From the NCBI GenBank assembly GCA_013397695.1, contig VYZI01000118.1:62001-126000 (forward strand): 64,000 nucleotides of DNA, written 5' to 3'. Positions within the stretch are counted from its first letter, which is position 1. Every line of letters begins with the position of its first letter. Of the stretch, positions 50,687 through 62,392 are shown piece after piece. The notes under the pieces were generated by a model that ran no database searches, was not told where the DNA came from, and worked only from the letters and a program-made list of their open reading frames with translations. This DNA comes from Centropus unirufus. Lineage: Eukaryota; Chordata; Aves; Cuculiformes; Centropidae. The translations under genes and the position numbers were made by a program.

Positions 50687-53600
50687 AAAGCTCATTCCTG
50701 TGTTACCGTCAACTCCTGCTCGGACACTGCTGCTCAGGAGCCCTACCTGAGGCTGGTGACAGGTAGAACGCTCATTAGGATACAACAGGGAACAATCTCT
50801 GCTCTGAAAGGCATGTACCCAAATAGAACACATAGTCACTTGAATAGTTTGAAAGAAATAGAAATAACGAAAGCCAAAAATACTTTACTGGTTAAGTGGG
50901 TCTGCTGGTACAGGCAGAACAGTAATTGGGTCCTTCCTGACATTTTTCCCAACCCCATCGAAAGGTGTCTGTGCTGAGCCGGGAGGAGATGCTTTTCCCT
51001 CTTCCTTCATGTACAAGGAGCAAGGCAGAAATCTTCCACTTGTGACCCAACCTACTTTCGTACTGAAGGAAGATCTGCCAAATAGACTTTTTTTTAATGT
51101 TTTTCTTGTTTTTTTCGGTGAGCTACTGTATGAATGTATTGTTAATATGGGGCTTTTATTATATGTTTTTTGATTAACTGCTTCTCTCCACTCACCTATT
51201 AAATGGCTGAACTTCAACATCTCAGTGTTCCATTTGGAGAAAGAGAGCTTTTAGAGAAATATGAGAATTTTTTTCAAGGAAGAAATGATATAAATATTTT
51301 GCTGCATATAATTGTACATTTGCTGTATAATTTCACATCAATCTTTGCGTAAGTTCAGAAGAGAGACTCTCCTCTTTTCTTGAATGATGGCATTCGATAG
51401 GCTGTACACAAGGAATGCCAGCCTAAAACTCTTCTGAGTGGGGTTCTGTGTGTGGACCTTCCACCTTAAACTGTCCCCATCCTGCTTCAGTCTGATGCAA
51501 CAATCTGAAGTCTCCTGAAAAGGGAAAAATAACTGTTTCTTCCAAAGAAATCAAGATGTTTCTTCAAGATGGAATATTACTGGCATACGATAGCTATCTA
51601 TTGTGTTTCTCAAACAGCACTACTTGCTCTTGAAATTTGGCTTCTGTTGGGTTCTTCATCAAGAAATACAGTTTCTTCCTTTAATGGCTCTTTTTTTCCC
51701 ACATATTCTGATACTTGAGGTCAAAACTCTTCAGATGTCAGTTTTATTTTAATTGAAGGGACAACTCTTAACAAAATTGAGCAAAAGCTGTTGCTGTCCT
51801 CAGTACTTGTTCACTGACATTCTCTTTCCCTTTGAAATGGAAAGGTGATCTAACCCTTAAAACAATTGTACTGCGTTTGGGAGACAGGCTCACGTTCTTC
51901 CTTTGCGGTGGACTTTAGAAGGGACCCTGGGAAAGACACTTCACCACTCTGTGTGTCTTCCCCAACACCCAAATTCGTGTTTCGGCATTTTCTTTTCTTG
52001 TGAAAACTGCTGTTTCACATAACTGGGATATATTTCCATATATTTTATAGTAATATTTTATATTTATAAAATGCTACCGACTTCCCTTATTGAGAACAGT
52101 GGCTTCTCCAGGCAAAAGTGTGTTATGCATCACTGTTACATAAGGCCGAGGATTCTGGCTGTGAAAAGCTGATTAATAATGTATAGTTTTATGAGCAATA
52201 TAAATAAATGTTAATTCTGTCAGATGTCATAGACACACTTGTCATACCTGGGGGGAAGGAACACGTGTGCTGGATTTCTGCTTTTGCTTCTGCAAAATTT
52301 AGATGCTGAGAATAAGCTTGCCTCAGTTTGTAGAGCATAGCGGAGGTCTTTATGGAAATTCAAAGTGTAATTAGGAAGAAACTTTTTCCTGTAAGGGTGG
52401 TGAGGCCCTGGCCCAGGTTGCCCAGATAAATCATGGCTGCTCCATCCCTGGAGGTGTCGAAGGCCAGGCTGGATGGAGTTTTGAGCAGCCTGCTCCAGTG
52501 GGTGGTGTCCCTGCCCATGGCAAGGGGTTGGAACTGGATGGGCTTTAAGGTCCTGCCCAACCCAGCTGGATGGGCTTTAAGGTCCCTTCCAACCCAAAAC
52601 ATTCTATCGTTCTATGAACTGAGTTTAAAGGTTCTTAGAAGAACTGTTTAAAACTGTGCAGTCCCAGTTCTGTCACTGGAGTTTGGACTACTGGATTTCT
52701 GACAGATTAAAAATACACGGAGGAAGTGCTCAGGAATAGGGAAACTAAAAATGGTGGAGAGGAAGCCTGCTAGGGAGGGGAGTTGTGCAGTTTAATTGAG
52801 TGTTGCAGCCTTGTGAAGTAACCTTGTCCTCAGTGTCAGCCCCGTTCTGAAGATGCAGTGCCAGAAGCTGTTACTTGCAGTGTAGGCTGGACGTGTCCAA
52901 GAATGACTGGGGTGAAATGGGATGGTTCTGGGAATGGTGATCTGGGAGCACCTTGGCTGTTGAATTGTTTCTCCCTGATAGTCCAGACACATCCCCTTGA
53001 TATCTTATGCTCGTTAATAGCCAAATAATTGGCTGAATCATGATTGATTTAAATTGTACTGAAGGGAAGCCCCCAAGGAGAATTTGCCTTAACACCTACC
53101 AAAACTGACGGGGGAGCAGTATGGGATATATAGCTTATGTAACAATAAAATATTTTAATTATACTCCTGTTTCAGCAGATGGATGTGCTATTTTGGGGCT
53201 GAATAGCAACTGACTATTCACTCTAGTAACTCGGTTCATGAAACAGAAGCTTTACTCAGTGATGAAAATCTGGACAAACGTGCTGGAACTTCCAGGAGCT
53301 GATGTAGGTGGTGGAGGCAGAGCTCACCGTGGGCTCGCAGCGCACTGTGCTCCAAGCCCCCACCTTTCTGGGTAACTCACTTTTTGTTCCTGCTCATGCT
53401 CGGAGCCCAAGGCGAAGCGTTGGTCTGATCATGTAGTAGGAGTGGACAGGGTAGGTTCTTTCTGTTTTATCTGCACATCTGAAATAACAGACAAATGATC
53501 AAATATAAGAAAATCTGCCCACATGTAAGTGGAAAACCTACACACTTAGGAATATTTGGTGTATGATAAGCTTAGCTGGAATAACATTAGACGGTTTCAC

Positions 53601-54550
53601 TCACATCTGTTCTCAGCCTAGGTCAGTTTTATTGGTGAAAGACAACACTACCCGTTTGAAGTTGTCCGTAAATTACAATGACACTTGCAATCTAAAATAC
53701 CCGCTTACTTTTTATCTAATCTAGATGCTGGTTCCATCCCACTGCCTTACTACTCTATTAAAATTAAATTTAAATATTTTTGAATATGCTAAATTACAGT
53801 ATAAACTGTCACTTTGGGAAAGGAGGATGATTGAGTTAAAACAAATCTTGCATACTGCATTCACAAAGTTCATAATTCACCTTTCTTTTTCAACTGTGGC
53901 AGTCACATAAACTTTTCTCACAGTTTCAGTGATGTGCGCTGGTTAAATTCCAGTCTGTTCTGCAAGCAGCAATGCAATGAAATCAAGATAACATAAGATG
54001 ACACTCAGTGTCTTAAATGTTGATGCAGCCCCCATAAATCAGTTAAGTGAATTCACCAGACTGAAAAATATTAGCTGGCTTCCTACACTTGTGTTGTTCC
54101 ACTCTGGACTGAAGAAGCTCACAATTGCAGTCCCGTTACTTATTTGATGCTTCAGTTGCTTTGGAATTTTACATGACTGAGTGACTTCTAAACAATAATT
54201 ACCCGAGCGGGCTTGAATGACACTTTCAGAAGATGACAGCACTGTTCGTAGGTGATCTTTTTCTCTGTTTGAGGGAAAGAAAATTCACTCCTCTGTTAAT
54301 AAAATAGTTTTGAAGCTAAAAAGACCGTTTTCCACAAGAAGAGACATAGCCTTGTAACTATTAAGAGCACCTCATCGCCCTACATCTTTTAGTCCTTTTC
54401 TGCAAGAGAGCAAGAATTTTCCAGTTTTATGTGGCTTTACTAGAACTGAGTATTAGGAAATAACTTCAGGTAGCTAATTGGGCACAATTTGCTTTTCCTC
54501 ACTGTTATACTGTTACTTCCTTCATCATGTAGAGCCTATAAGACATGTTG
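50687..54550. other. Intronic sequence around CR1 copies, no gene recognised
   Basis: Outside the CR1 at 52371 the sequence appears unique, and no RNA gene or exon was seen. Confidence 0.55.
52371..52618 (+). mobile_element. CR1 LINE 3' fragment with internal tandem duplication
   Basis: GGTGGTGAGGCCCTGGCCCA, GAGGTGTCGAAGGCCAGGCT and GTGTCCCTGCCCATGGCAAG are typical CR1. The segment CTGGATGGGCTTTAAGGTCC followed by a CCCAACCCA-like stretch occurs twice in tandem (52534-52564 and 52566-52596) before the tail ATTCTATCGTTCTATGA. Confidence 0.94.
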
Positions 54551-54647
54551 ATGAGGTGCTCAGGGATAGGGTTTAATAGTGGACAGGGGCAGTTAGACCC
54601 CACGATCTCAAAGGTTTTTTCCAACCAAGCAATTCTATGATTCTATA
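54551..54647 (+). mobile_element. CR1 LINE 3' end fragment
   Basis: Ends CACGATCTCAAAGGTTTTTT, CCAACCAAGCAATTCTATGA and TTCTATA. This is the 'GATCTCAAAGGTCTTTTCCAACC' type of CR1 3' end, with two tail repeat units. The upstream 45 bases match more loosely. Confidence 0.85.
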
Positions 54648-55312
54648 CAGGTATTTCCTCTGCTGTTCCTGTGTTTTGTAGTCATTAAAAATATTTTCAT
54701 ATAAGCAAAGAAGCTTAGAATTGTACTGGTTTTGATAGATGACACAAATAAAACCCCTCTTTAAAGTTAGGCTTCTCTTTTAGTTTAGGTTTTCAAATGG
54801 GCATTTAAATATGTTAAAAAACAATCCTAGAAATTTTTTATTATTTGCTTAAAGTCTGGGGTACATTTAAGAATTGCTAGAATTCTTTAATTTGTTTTCT
54901 ATCTAGTTTCAAAACTTTTTTCATGGTATGTGCAGCTTTTAGAAACAAAAATCTTTTTATCATCATCAATTGTTACTTTGGTCTTTGAATGGTACCAGTC
55001 TTTCATGCAGCTAGTTTTCATTCTGCTGAATTTTGATGTGCAATTTTTCACGCACAAATGAATTGTCTGTTTTTCCTTGTTTTGTTTGCACTGAAAAGTA
55101 GAGTTAATCTGAGGAACAAAAGGGCTGCATAAAAAGAAAACACGTTTCACCTTTCTGTTTACTGAATATCATATGAGAAGTGCTTTAAATATTTAATGCG
55201 TTAAATTACTTTGACAGTATCTTCTTGGATCTCCTTGCAGAAGGACTTTGCCAGTGTGTTTAATTGGCTCTGTAATTAGAACAGTGGTCTTCAGCTCATT
55301 CCTTACTCAGTT

Positions 55313-55345
55313 TTATTTTTATTTTATTATTTTATTTTTATTTGG
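55313..55345 (+). repeat. (TTTTA)n low-complexity tract
   Basis: Repeated TTTTATTTTTATTTTATTAT. No other signal is attached to it. Confidence 0.85.
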
Positions 55346-55583
55346 GTGGGGAAGCCCACACTGTCAGAGTGTGTGGTTCATGATTTGTTTTCTATGTACC
55401 GTGAAGAAGGCACTCAGATAAAGCTCTCAGAATTGCTTGATGGACTGCATTCTGTTCTTCTTGTCCTGTTTGGAGAACAATACCACGGTTTGAAATGTGA
55501 AAGAAGTGGTGTTGAGGCGATTTTAGTGAGATGAGTAGCTTACTGATGTTGACTTTTTGAATCTGATTTTCTTTGTATTTTAG

Positions 55584-56345
55584 CAAAACTCTTGATATGG
55601 CCTCTCACGGTATCCTTCTGGAAAAAGTGTCCAGCGTGCAGCTGGACATGTCCATAGTGCAGTGGGTGAACAAGTGGCTTTGATAGGTGGGGCTCAAAGC
55701 GTTATGGTAAATGGGGTTCTATGAGGCTATCAGCCAGTCACCACTGGGGTTCCCCAAGGCTCGGTTTTAGGTCCAGCACTCCTTAATGTTCTTATAAATT
55801 GTTTGGACACAGGGATTGAATGTAATTTAAGTAAATTTACTGGTTGTACTAAAGAGGAGCTCTGTGGTCACTGAAGGGTAGAGAGGCCTTACAGAGGCCT
55901 GGGTCAACTGGAGAGCTGGGCAAGGACCATCCATATGAAATTTAACAGGAGCAAGTGCCAAATTCTCCACCCGGGACAGGGTCAAGCTGGTTATATGTGC
56001 AAACTGGGGCATGAGAGGCTGGAGGGCAGTCCCACGGAAAGAGTTCTGGGGATTCGTGTTGATGTCGAGTATGAATCTCGACACTGCGCCTTGGCAGCCG
56101 AAAGGGCCAACCATGACCTGGGGTGCAGCAAGCACAGCGTCATGGACCAGTTGAGGTGATTGTCCCACTCTGCAGAGTGCCAGGGTGGACACAACTCGAG
56201 CAATGTGTGCAGTTCTGGGCACCTCAATGCAAGGAGGACATCAAACTGTTAGATTGTCTTCGAGATGGTAAAAAATCTCAACGGCAAGATTTACGAGGAG
56301 TGGCTGAAGTCATTGGCTTGTTCCGCTTGGAAAGGAGCCTGTCTT
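55584..56345 (+). mobile_element. CR1 LINE fragment with decayed reverse transcriptase, about 760 bp
   Basis: This is the longest and most 5' CR1 piece in the window. Frame 1 from 55585 reads KTLDMASHGILLEKVSSVQL and VQWVNKWL, resembling the thumb-proximal region of the CR1 ORF2 reverse transcriptase. It then hits two adjacent stops near 55681. Further on, VTTGVPQGSVLGP-like DNA (CACTGGGGTTCCCCAAGGCT at 55741) and MKFNRSKCQILHPGQG (55935 onward) continue the domain in shifted frames, then CALAAERANHDLGCSK. Multiple stops and frameshifts mean it is non-functional. The CR1 3' untranslated end is absent, so sequence was lost after insertion. Confidence 0.92.
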
Positions 56346-59300
56346 TCTTGCCTATTTCTGCTGGGTTTAGGTAAAACAGCTTAACGAATGCTTGTAAAAT
56401 CATGTTTGAACACCAGCCTCACAGAAATGTTCATTTCCCTTCCTTCCCAGTCCTCCTTGAGCCAAACTAAGCTGCCAAGTGGATTTTGCAAAGTCTAGAG
56501 ATATGCCACAAGCAGCGTTATTTTTTCTGGGTCAGAATGGGTTTGCTTGCTGTACTGAATATTTAGCTTTTCTTGTATAATGTACTTTAACTGGATTTGC
56601 ATGGGAACAGCAAGCTTTTGATAAGCAGAAGCATATATGAGGTATGCATGTGCAGCTACATCTAAGGAGGCTTTTTTCGGTAGTTTCACTGATACTGAAG
56701 AAGCAAAGACAGCTTCTTTGTTTGGTTTTCAGCCAGTAGGAATCAATTGGTCTGGTGGTGCTGATTCTAATCAGAAAACCCCAGCGCTGAGGTTATTCCA
56801 TTGCTGTTTTGCCTCACTTTGTTGGAAGGGAATGGTAGGGGGAATTGGTTTCAAATGACTGACAACTGAAAAGATGAGGATCTGCAAGTGAAGTAAGCAC
56901 ATGGAGCCTCCAAGTATGAACAACGTGGAGGAAAAATTACTGTGGAAGATGCAAAAGAAGTTGACAGGACTCCCTTCACAGGGCAATCTCTGCTTCTTGG
57001 TTTGACAGCAGTATCCCTGGGCTCCCACCGAGACAGCAAAACCTCCCAATATAGTAAGCCCTGTCAATTTAAATACAGCATCGAGATGTTTTGCATCTTT
57101 TTAGAGCATCCAGACACAGCAGCTGACATCATGCATTTCATTATATGGGTCTGATGTTCTTTGCATGATGTGCAAAGAGGCGTTTGGCATTCAAAACTCA
57201 TGAATAAGTTTGGGCTCCTTGTTCTGCTCTGCACATGGTCAGCATAGACGTTTTCTTTCAATCTGCAAGAGAGGAAATCTTTGCAGATATTTCTGTTGGC
57301 TTGTACTGTTGTATTGACAAAGATCTTTAGTGATGTATGTAATTATATACATATTGGATGCCAGGAAACTCGATGCAGGCATCAAACTATTTTTTTTAAC
57401 TTGTTAAGTGAATGTAATTCTGGAGAGGAGCGTGAGATTGACAGCCTAGGAGACTGAAGGCCTCATCACAATAAAAATGTAATAAGGACATTGGCAGCAT
57501 ATGCTGCTCACTATCTGCTTCCAACCAGTTCTGACTAATTTGCATGATTTGTGAGGATGCTAGCAAAAAAGGTTTAGCACTAATACATAGTCAAAAATTA
57601 GATGCAGGTGGGCACTGTGTTCTACCCAAAAAGCTGCATTTGCCATGAATTATTTCCTTAATTCTTAAGAATAGAGTAAAAATTTTGAAGGTGGCAAGCT
57701 GGGTGAGACGTTTCCCGATATCAGTCTTACTTGGGAAGTTGTTGAATTGGCAGCAGAGGCAGAACTCCTTTTTTAGAAAAAGTTCCCCATTTAATCTTGC
57801 CTCTTAACTTTCCTAACTGGTCATTGGGAATAACCGGTGTCTTTAAACACTGGATCCATTCACTTTTTGCATTAATTGCAAATTCCAAAACCTTGATTGT
57901 TTATTGCTAGGGGCTAGGCTTCCTTCTTTCTTTTCCTCTCTCGCACTATGTCTGTCACACTCTGTCTTCCCCTTGTTTCCTGGATTTATTGAATCCATCC
58001 AGAATCCATCTTTTATGTTCTGGCAGTGTTTTAATTGCATCCACATTGTTGATGCTTGAAAATAACCCATCCTAACATAAAGGGAAAGCTAACGTATTCA
58101 ATGAACTGTGTGGTAGGCAGGTGGACGAAACAAAACATAAAATGAATTCTATGGTCTGGCATGAAGAAGCAGAAACTTGGTGAAGATAAAATTTGTAAGT
58201 GGACCTGTTCTGTGGGCTAATATCAAATCAAAGTTTTATGGATATATTGAAGGCATTAGGCATCCACTGAATGCAAGTAATGTGAATTATCTACAGACCT
58301 TAAAGCCCCCACCAACAGTTATTTCCATGTTAGAGCCTGGGGTGCAGGGAATCATGAGGTGCTTGAGCCAGCGCTGTAAATGACATTTTGCTTGATGTGG
58401 TAATAGAATGAAAGCGGAGAAAGGTTTCTCTTATTGTTTTCTCCTTTCTTCTCCCTCCTTCGTTCTGTTCTGCTAGAAACTGACAACTGGTGCCTGGGAT
58501 TTTTTAATCCAGATTATAGAATAAAGATATGTCCAGTGTAATACCAGTATTTGCACAATGTGCTCCGCAGGGTAAAGCACTGCCTCAAGTGACGGCAGGA
58601 ATATGAGTTTAGTGAATGAGATTGCGTGCGATACGCTTTCTCCATAGACTGCCCAGGCAATTTAAAAATCATTCACCTATGAATACCGACCAGAGAAGAA
58701 AGTAGGGTTTATACTAGATTTTCAGTGACCACATATGGGCAGAGCAGGTGGTTGCTAGAGGCAATGAAATGTTTATTGGGCTTTTTATTGTGTGAATGCT
58801 TTTTAGGCTGCGCTAGACAGACAGATTTCAGCTTGCCTTGAGCTTTAAATATCCTTGAGCTGGCAACAGCAGTGTTAGCACCTTTGGCAAGGCCAGCCTC
58901 CTCAAGACATTTCAGAAGTCTGGAAACATGAGAATACTAATTTGGGAGTCTTTATTTCTGATTTCATTTATGGTCATCTTGTTTTAATACTGAATTTTTT
59001 CTTATCCAAGCACGTATGCTATTAACACTTGCAGCTTTCTCCTGGTTTCTCTTCTGATTTTGCTAATGCAGTTTCCAGGAAGAGAACCGTGATAGAATGG
59101 TTTGGGTTGGAAAGGCTTTAAAAGATCATCCAGTTGCAACCTCCCACTGCATCAGGTTACCCAAAGCCTCACGTTTTCTCTAGTGCATGGAGAAATCGGG
59201 AACTGCTGTTGTGTTAGGGTCTAATCACATACTTAATTCTTTGGAATGTTGAAAGTATCCTGATTAAAAAATCCAACTTGTCTTTGGTTCTTGTCTTCTT

Positions 59301-60757
59301 GAATAGAAATAGAAACAAAATCTAAAAAGAACAGAATTATAGGATAAGTACAAAAGAATAGGGACCCCCCCCACACTTCTGGTATTCTTTTTTTTTTTTT
59401 TGTGAGCTGATAAGCAGCATCTTAGCTAACCAGACATAATGAACTTGGGAGCACATTTCATGGTGTGTGGTGCACCAGGCAGAGGCACGAAGGGAAGAAA
59501 TGGTAAGTTAGTAGAATAGCATCTGCAGGAGGCCAGATTTATTCATTCTTTAAAGCCTGAAGCACTTCTGGGCATCGCTTACCCACAAAGCAATGTTTCT
59601 ATTCCCGTGCGCTCTCATGTTTCACTCTAACCTATATAGCAGGATTTATTTCTGGACCATGTAAAGAGCCTTGGAAGGACGGATGCTGAGCTTCTAGGGG
59701 CTTGAAATGAAGACAGATCTACGATCTGTCTCACACCCAGTTTTAATTGCTTGTGATTTATTCAAACCTCCAGGATCACTGAATTGCTTTTATGTGGAAT
59801 AGATTTTAGAGGATTTTTAGATGTTACCAATTCTGTCATTTAAAGGCACGCTATAGTTTTTGTTCCCTGATAAAATACGTTTTAAAAGGTACCTTTTTTC
59901 CCCCGAGGGTCAGTGAGAGTGCACTTTATATTCAATGTTCTCAACTTCTCTGAAGTGCTTTGTTTCTATTGTTTTGTTCTTGAGCACCCAGATAAATGGG
60001 GTGTGATAGGCAAAAAGAAAACCACCGCGTAAAGATAAGTCCAGAAGCATAAAAGAAAGAAATCCTTTAGAGGAAAGTAAATAAAATATCAGTAATTCAT
60101 CCTTTTCTGTGTCATAATTTGCATATAAATAGAACTATGCATCATAAAACTTGACATTTATAAGCTAGGATTTGAGGTGTTTGGAATGGGTAAGGGATTT
60201 TGCAAACTCATTCTAGACTTGAAATTATTAATGGAGTTCAAAACTGTTAATTTCCAAGCACTAAATTGCAAATGAAGGTCCAAAAATGATCTCACTGGTG
60301 CTAGCTGACTAAATCTAGATGTGGCACCAACTGGAATGCGCTGAAAAATGAGTATCTATACACTTGAATGTTTCTCTTGGCTATCAGGGGTTGTTAATGC
60401 GAGTATGGAAAAAGTCACAGCATTTTCTGTGATGGGTCATATGGCATCATAGTGAAATTGGAGTGACTGCAGTGAAAAAACAAGGAACGAGAGCAATTTA
60501 ATGACCTCTGTCAGTTTAGGACATGATCCAAAGGCAAATGACATCAGTGGAAAGACTTCAATTGAGCTCATTGGTCTCTAAGTCGAGTCCTTAATTCTTA
60601 AATGTAAACAGTGTGTTGGACACTTCAGATGTTTCAGAGGGCAAGGAGAGGCTTGTGGAAGGGGGGGAGTGTAACTCATGCTGTGTTTTCAGAGGTTTTA
60701 CATTTCTGCTGTGTTTTGGACACATAAAAAAGGTGGTGGTACATGGCTGCTCTAGGG
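56346..60757. other. Intronic sequence, no gene recognised
   Basis: Unique apart from the CR1 tail at 59090 and a T run at 59391-59401. Confidence 0.55.
59090..59180 (-). mobile_element. CR1 LINE 3' end fragment, antisense
   Basis: TGATAGAATGGTTTGGGTTG, GAAAGGCTTTAAAAGATCAT and CCAGTTGCAACCTCCCACTG are the complement of a CR1 tail, with about 90 bases recognisable. Confidence 0.88.
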
Positions 60758-61010
60758 ATGCAGTCTTTCCTGGACTGAAAGGGGCCCCAGGAAAGCCGGG
60801 GAGGGGCTCTTGGTCAGGGAGTGAAGGGATAGGATGAGGGGGAATGGTTTTAACCTCAAAGAGGGGAGACTTGGATGAGATATTGGGAAGGAATGTTTTG
60901 CTATGAGGATGGGGAGGCAGTGGCACAAAATGTCCTGAGAAGTTATGACTGCCCCATCCCTGGAGGTGCTCAAGGAAGGTTGAGGAAGGTCAAGGAAGGT
61001 CAGAGAAGTT
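60758..61010 (+). mobile_element. CR1 LINE fragment ending in a 10-bp tandem repeat
   Basis: CTGAAAGGGGCCCCAGGAAA, GCCGGGGAGGGGCTCTTGGT and TGCCCCATCCCTGGAGGTGC are CR1. Where the consensus would continue 'TCAAGGCCAGGTTGG', the sequence instead holds four 10-bp units (60971-61010, core AAGGAAGGTC). The normal 3' tail is missing. Confidence 0.9.
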
Positions 61011-62119
61011 AGAAAAGACAAGCCAATAGCGCACAGAGTTTTGGAAACAGAAATGCTAGAAACGTTGTACCTTACTTCAAATCTCCAGCCACTCCATTAC
61101 AAAGCTGGCTCCCTGGCAAAAGGCATTTGGGTTTATGTGCTGCACATGGCTCCATCAGAGTGAATCAGCAGTCGGCATAGGTGATAAAGATACAGGATGC
61201 CCCATTTCATGGATGTTCAGTTTACTGCTAACAATAAGCATTTGAATTTCCTGCTTCTGTTTCATTTACAAGGCTTACCTCGGGAGGGAACTGTTCTCAA
61301 CTCCTCCGTTGTTTTACTTTTCTCCTTAAATTTATTTTTATTTCAGCTGATGTTTCTCAATTATGACAATATATCCATGTATGCATAGAGAACACACATC
61401 TCCATATTAATTGTTCAATATATTTCCATTTAGTTTTTGAGACAGGTTGTTGGAATATGAAAGCATCAATGGCTCTTAATTCCAAAAGCACAAAAAAATA
61501 ACATATAAAGATGCTCTTCTAGCCAGTTTCTAATAGTTATGATTCAAAATACGCCTGAGTCATAGCAGAGCAACCTGTTCTTGCTTACTTGGAGGAATCT
61601 CTGTGCAACGTGACGTTAGGCTGGCTCAGTATGAAGACAGATTTCTTCAGCTACCGTTGTTTATTTTTTAAGTAGGATGAAAAGCCAAAATGTGCACATC
61701 TGTGCTATTCAAAGATACTAAGGCTATAAAATAAAATACAGCTGACTGATGACATTGTTGGTGGGGAATTTTCCTCCTAGAAATGGACCACACATACCCT
61801 ACATTTCCTTACAGCAGAAAATACCCGTTAGCTTCCATTATTCAACTAGGGGTATTGATGACTTTTTCTGGTCCCAGCTTCATTCTACTGAGAAGGAAGA
61901 GCCAGAATTTGCCAATAAAAACCCACAAGCCTCTGTGTGAAGTCTGAGTGAACAGTCACAAGCCTTTGGGACTGGTTTAGCACAATTCAAAGCGTATGTT
62001 CCGATTTGTTTTGTTTTGCTTTTGAATCAGGTCACTTGGACATAATTTAAAACCGTTTCACCGTTATTGGTTTAGACCTGTTCATAGATTTCGACAATTG
62101 TATTTTGCACAACTAATTT

Positions 62120-62392
62120 CATAGAATCATGGAATGGTTTGGGTTGGAAGGGACCTTAAAGTCCATCCAATTCCAAGCCCTGCCGTGGGCTTGGGCATCT
62201 CCCACTGGGTCAGGGGGCTACAAGCCCCATCCAACCTGGCCTTGAACAGGGATGGGGCATCCATGACTTTTCTGGATAACGTTTGCCACCCTCGCAGGTA
62301 AATATTTCTTCCTCAGATCTCATCTAAACCTCCTCTTTCAGCTTAAAACCATTCCCCCTTGTCCTATCCCCACACTCCCTGTTGACGAGCCC
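62120..62392 (-). mobile_element. CR1 LINE 3' fragment, antisense
   Basis: Starts CATAGAATCATGGAATGGTT and passes GGAAGGGACCTTAAAGTCCA, AACCTGGCCTTGAACAGGGA and ACCATTCCCCCTTGTCCTAT. A short deletion removes part of the 'CACCTCCAGGGATGGGGC' block. It lies 1.1 kb from the opposite-strand CR1 at 60758. Confidence 0.94.
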
